Of a DNA stretch of 16,249 nt, positions 14,293 through 16,249 are shown one piece after another. The translations under genes were made by a program, and so were the position numbers. The stretch comes from an uncultured Clostridia bacterium (GTDB taxonomy: Bacteria > Bacillota > Clostridia > Lachnospirales > Anaerotignaceae). Position 1 is the stretch's first letter, and each line of letters starts with the position of its first letter. The DNA is taken from NCBI GenBank assembly GCA_947036475.1, contig CAMQRG010000031.1:1-16249 (forward strand). Reading direction: 5' to 3'. The notes under the pieces were generated by a model. The model had not been told where the DNA came from, did no database searches, and saw only the letters and a program-made list of their open reading frames with translations.

Positions 14293-16249
14293 TTAAAAAT
14301 CCAGTTCCAATTCCTTCTGCTTAGATGCCTGCGAGAAGGAAATCACAGCATCTGTCTTTTTCATAAACAGCAGGCCAAAGGAACGCCTGCCGCAGTTGCA
14401 GGCAATCGCTGAGGACGCCTTCTGGAGATAAATCCGTTCAAACGGGCAGTATTGAAGCACCAGCTCCTGAATATATTGCAGGCTCTTTTCGTCCATACCG
14501 GCATAAGTAATGAAAAGCACCCGCCGGTCGATATTTCTGGTATCCATAAGCACCCTGCGCACATAACGCCTTGCCATATGCTGGAAATCGCCCGAGAGCA
14601 TTCCCCCGACAATCATCCGGCTTTTTTTCATCACAATAACAGGATGCAGGAGCAATGCGTCACAAATAATCTGTGTACGTTTGGAAATCTGTCCTGCCCG
14701 ACACATCATGTGTGTGTTGTCGATGATAAAGGCCGAGGAAACGTAGTTCCTCAGTTTTTCCACAGTTTTCACAATATCGTCCTTCGCTGCGTGGTTTTCT
14801 GCCATAGACGCCGCAAACATCACCACCAGCCCCATACTGCTGGAAAGATGCCCTGAATCTATTACCGTAACATTTTCAAATGACCTTGCCGCTTCAAGCG
14901 CATTATTGTAGCCTTCACTGGCATGCTTTGCCATCGAAATATGGAGTACATTTTGGGCTTCGGTCAGTTTTCCTGCAAAGAAGCGTTCGTAATCCTCCAC
15001 CTCCGGCGGCTGTGACCTGCCGTCCCAGCCCTCCGCCATATGCAGCAGCAGTTCATCAGACTGTATCTCGACTTCATCCAGGAAACGCCCCCGCTCTGTG
15101 CAGACATAATACGGACATACAGCAATGTTAAATTCCCTGATCAGTGTTTCCGGAAGGTCGCACACGCTGTCTGTCGTTACCAAAAGGGGAATCCGTTTTG
15201 CATGTTCAAAAATCAGGACATCTTTTCCGATTTCAGACTGTGCAGCCTCATCGCTCAGTGTTACCAGTTCCTTGGGCAGCACGCTCAGCACAGAAGCCTC
15301 CAAAAGTGCACCGCTGACCGGCTTTGCCAGATAGCCGCTGAAGCCTTCCTTCCGGTACAACAGCTGATTATCGCTTCCTGCGTTAGCTGTCAGCGCAATA
15401 ACGGGTACGTCCTGACAAAGCCCTGCCGGCTGTGAGCGCAGTGCGTGAAGGCACTGTATGCCGTCCATCTCCGGCATGAGGTGGTCCATCAGGATAGCGT
15501 CATAATGCTGGGTCTGTGTCAGCTTCAAACATTCCGCGCCGCTCCGCGCCATATCCAGCTGTATCTTCGTAGCGGAAAGCAGCTTACGAACTACCATCAG
15601 GTTCATGTCGTTATCGTCTACAACAAGAATACGGGCATTCGGGGCTTCAAAACTCTGCTGATACTGCTCGCCCTGGTGCAGCTTTGTGCGGGAGGCAAGC
15701 GTGAACGTCCCCAGTTCCTTATCATCTACAATATCCTGTTCCAGCATAACAATAAACGTAGAGCCTTTTGTATATATGCTGTTGACGCTGATCTCGCCGC
15801 CCATCAGATGTACCAGCTGCTGCACAATACTCAGCCCCAGCCCTGTACCTTCGATATGGCGGTTTCGCTCCTCGTCCACACGCTTAAACGCGTTAAAGAT
15901 ATATGGTATGTTTTCCTTTTTTACGCCAAGCCCCGTATCTTCCACCGTATACCAGACGCGCACGCGGTTGAGCGTCAGCCGCTCGCAGCGAATGGAAAGC
16001 GTAACAGAGCCTTCACTCGTATATTTTATGGCATTGTTCAGCAGATTGATTAAAACCTGCTTGATACGCACCTCATCGCCGCAGAGCATGCTGGGAATGG
16101 AGGAATCCACATGCAGGCGGAAATTCAGCCCTTTTTCCTGCGCCTTAATCCATATCATATTGACGATTTCCGAAAAAAGCGCGCCCGTTTCATACGAAAC
16201 GTTTACAATTTCCATCTTTTTCGACTTTATTTTTGACAAATCCAAAATG
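14293..16249 (-). CDS. Hybrid histidine kinase-receiver-DegV fusion, 5' truncated
   Basis: The open frame runs off the right edge. The visible N terminus reads ILDLSKIKSKKMEI, the usual end of a HisKA dimerisation domain. The TTG at 16243-16245 is therefore an internal Leu codon, and the phosphorylated His and any sensor lie outside. From that Leu: HATPase_c with N box NLLNNAIKYT (68-77), G1 VEDTGLGV (101-108) and G2 GTGLGLSI (133-140); a receiver domain with acidic pair DD (210-211), phospho-Asp D254 in ILMDHLMPEMDG, T286 and K308, all intact; then, after a short linker, a DegV/EDD domain at about 352-632 (TTDSVCDLP, SQPPEVEDYERFF, VTVIDSGHLSSSMGLVV, RAGQISKRTQIICDALLLHPVI). DegV proteins bind fatty acids. 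The HTGPG-like motif near the DegV end reads CNCGRRSFG. The domain calls are strong; a fatty-acid-linked signalling role is inferred. Confidence 0.92.
   Translation of the reverse strand, partial: ILDLSKIKSKKMEIVNVSYETGALFSEIVNMIWIKAQEKGLNFRLHVDSSIPSMLCGDEVRIKQVLINLLNNAIKYTSEGSVTLSIRCERLTLNRVRVWYTVEDTGLGVKKENIPYIFNAFKRVDEERNRHIEGTGLGLSIVQQLVHLMGGEISVNSIYTKGSTFIVMLEQDIVDDKELGTFTLASRTKLHQGEQYQQSFEAPNARILVVDDNDMNLMVVRKLLSATKIQLDMARSGAECLKLTQTQHYDAILMDHLMPEMDGIQCLHALRSQPAGLCQDVPVIALTANAGSDNQLLYRKEGFSGYLAKPVSGALLEASVLSVLPKELVTLSDEAAQSEIGKDVLIFEHAKRIPLLVTTDSVCDLPETLIREFNIAVCPYYVCTERGRFLDEVEIQSDELLLHMAEGWDGRSQPPEVEDYERFFAGKLTEAQNVLHISMAKHASEGYNNALEAARSFENVTVIDSGHLSSSMGLVVMFAASMAENHAAKDDIVKTVEKLRNYVSSAFIIDNTHMMCRAGQISKRTQIICDALLLHPVIVMKKSRMIVGGMLSGDFQHMARRYVRRVLMDTRNIDRRVLFITYAGMDEKSLQYIQELVLQYCPFERIYLQKASSAIACNCGRRSFGLLFMKKTDAVISFSQASKQKELELDF

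Overview
The window looks like one end of a draft assembly contig from an endospore-forming, meso-diaminopimelate-type Firmicute, most likely a Clostridia member. The evidence is spoIIGA-sigE, a division/cell-wall cluster in Bacillus-like relative order, an mDAP-type MurE, and SleC-like spore proteins. I cannot name a genus. Bases 1-46 are not genomic: they are an Illumina Nextera i7 adapter (end of P7, an 8-base index, Read-2 primer and Tn5 mosaic end). Genomic DNA starts at 47. The right end cuts through a gene, so neither boundary is biological.

Layout, left to right. (1) 47-344: the control region of a leftward gene that is almost wholly lost (promoter plus Shine-Dalgarno, start codon missing) and a weak candidate promoter for the rightward unit. 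(2) 345-2842, plus strand: a ComM/YifB AAA+ ATPase, a YoaK/DUF1275 membrane protein and a probable 55-residue small protein, closed by a bidirectional terminator. (3) 4442-2845, minus strand: spoIIGA-sigE, the membrane protease and the mother-cell sigma precursor it activates, behind a promoter with an unusually long 21-bp spacer resembling Spo0A-driven spoIIG. (4) 11021-4535, minus strand: murE-murF-mraY-murD-ftsW/spoVE, a tightly packed operon with its own sigma-A-like promoter and a strong terminator. It builds UDP-MurNAc-pentapeptide and lipid I, and ends with a SEDS glycan polymerase. (5) 13002-11302, minus strand: two in-frame genes that together look like one SleC-family spore protein split by a single amber codon, with half of its SpoIID-like domain missing. 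(6) 13215-14096, plus strand: an EamA-type transporter. (7) 14097-14292: two hairpin terminators. (8) 16249-14293, minus strand, 5'-truncated: a histidine kinase-receiver protein whose C terminus is a complete DegV (EDD) fold, the most unusual object here.

Regions 3 to 5 form a cell-wall and sporulation island. The precursor operon is followed directly by spoIIGA-sigE on the same strand, whereas in Bacillus subtilis murG, murB, divIB, ftsA and ftsZ lie between them. No murG, murB, ftsQ/divIB, ftsA, ftsZ, spoVD/ftsI or sigG is present in the window. I found no tRNA, rRNA, CRISPR array, insertion sequence or phage gene.
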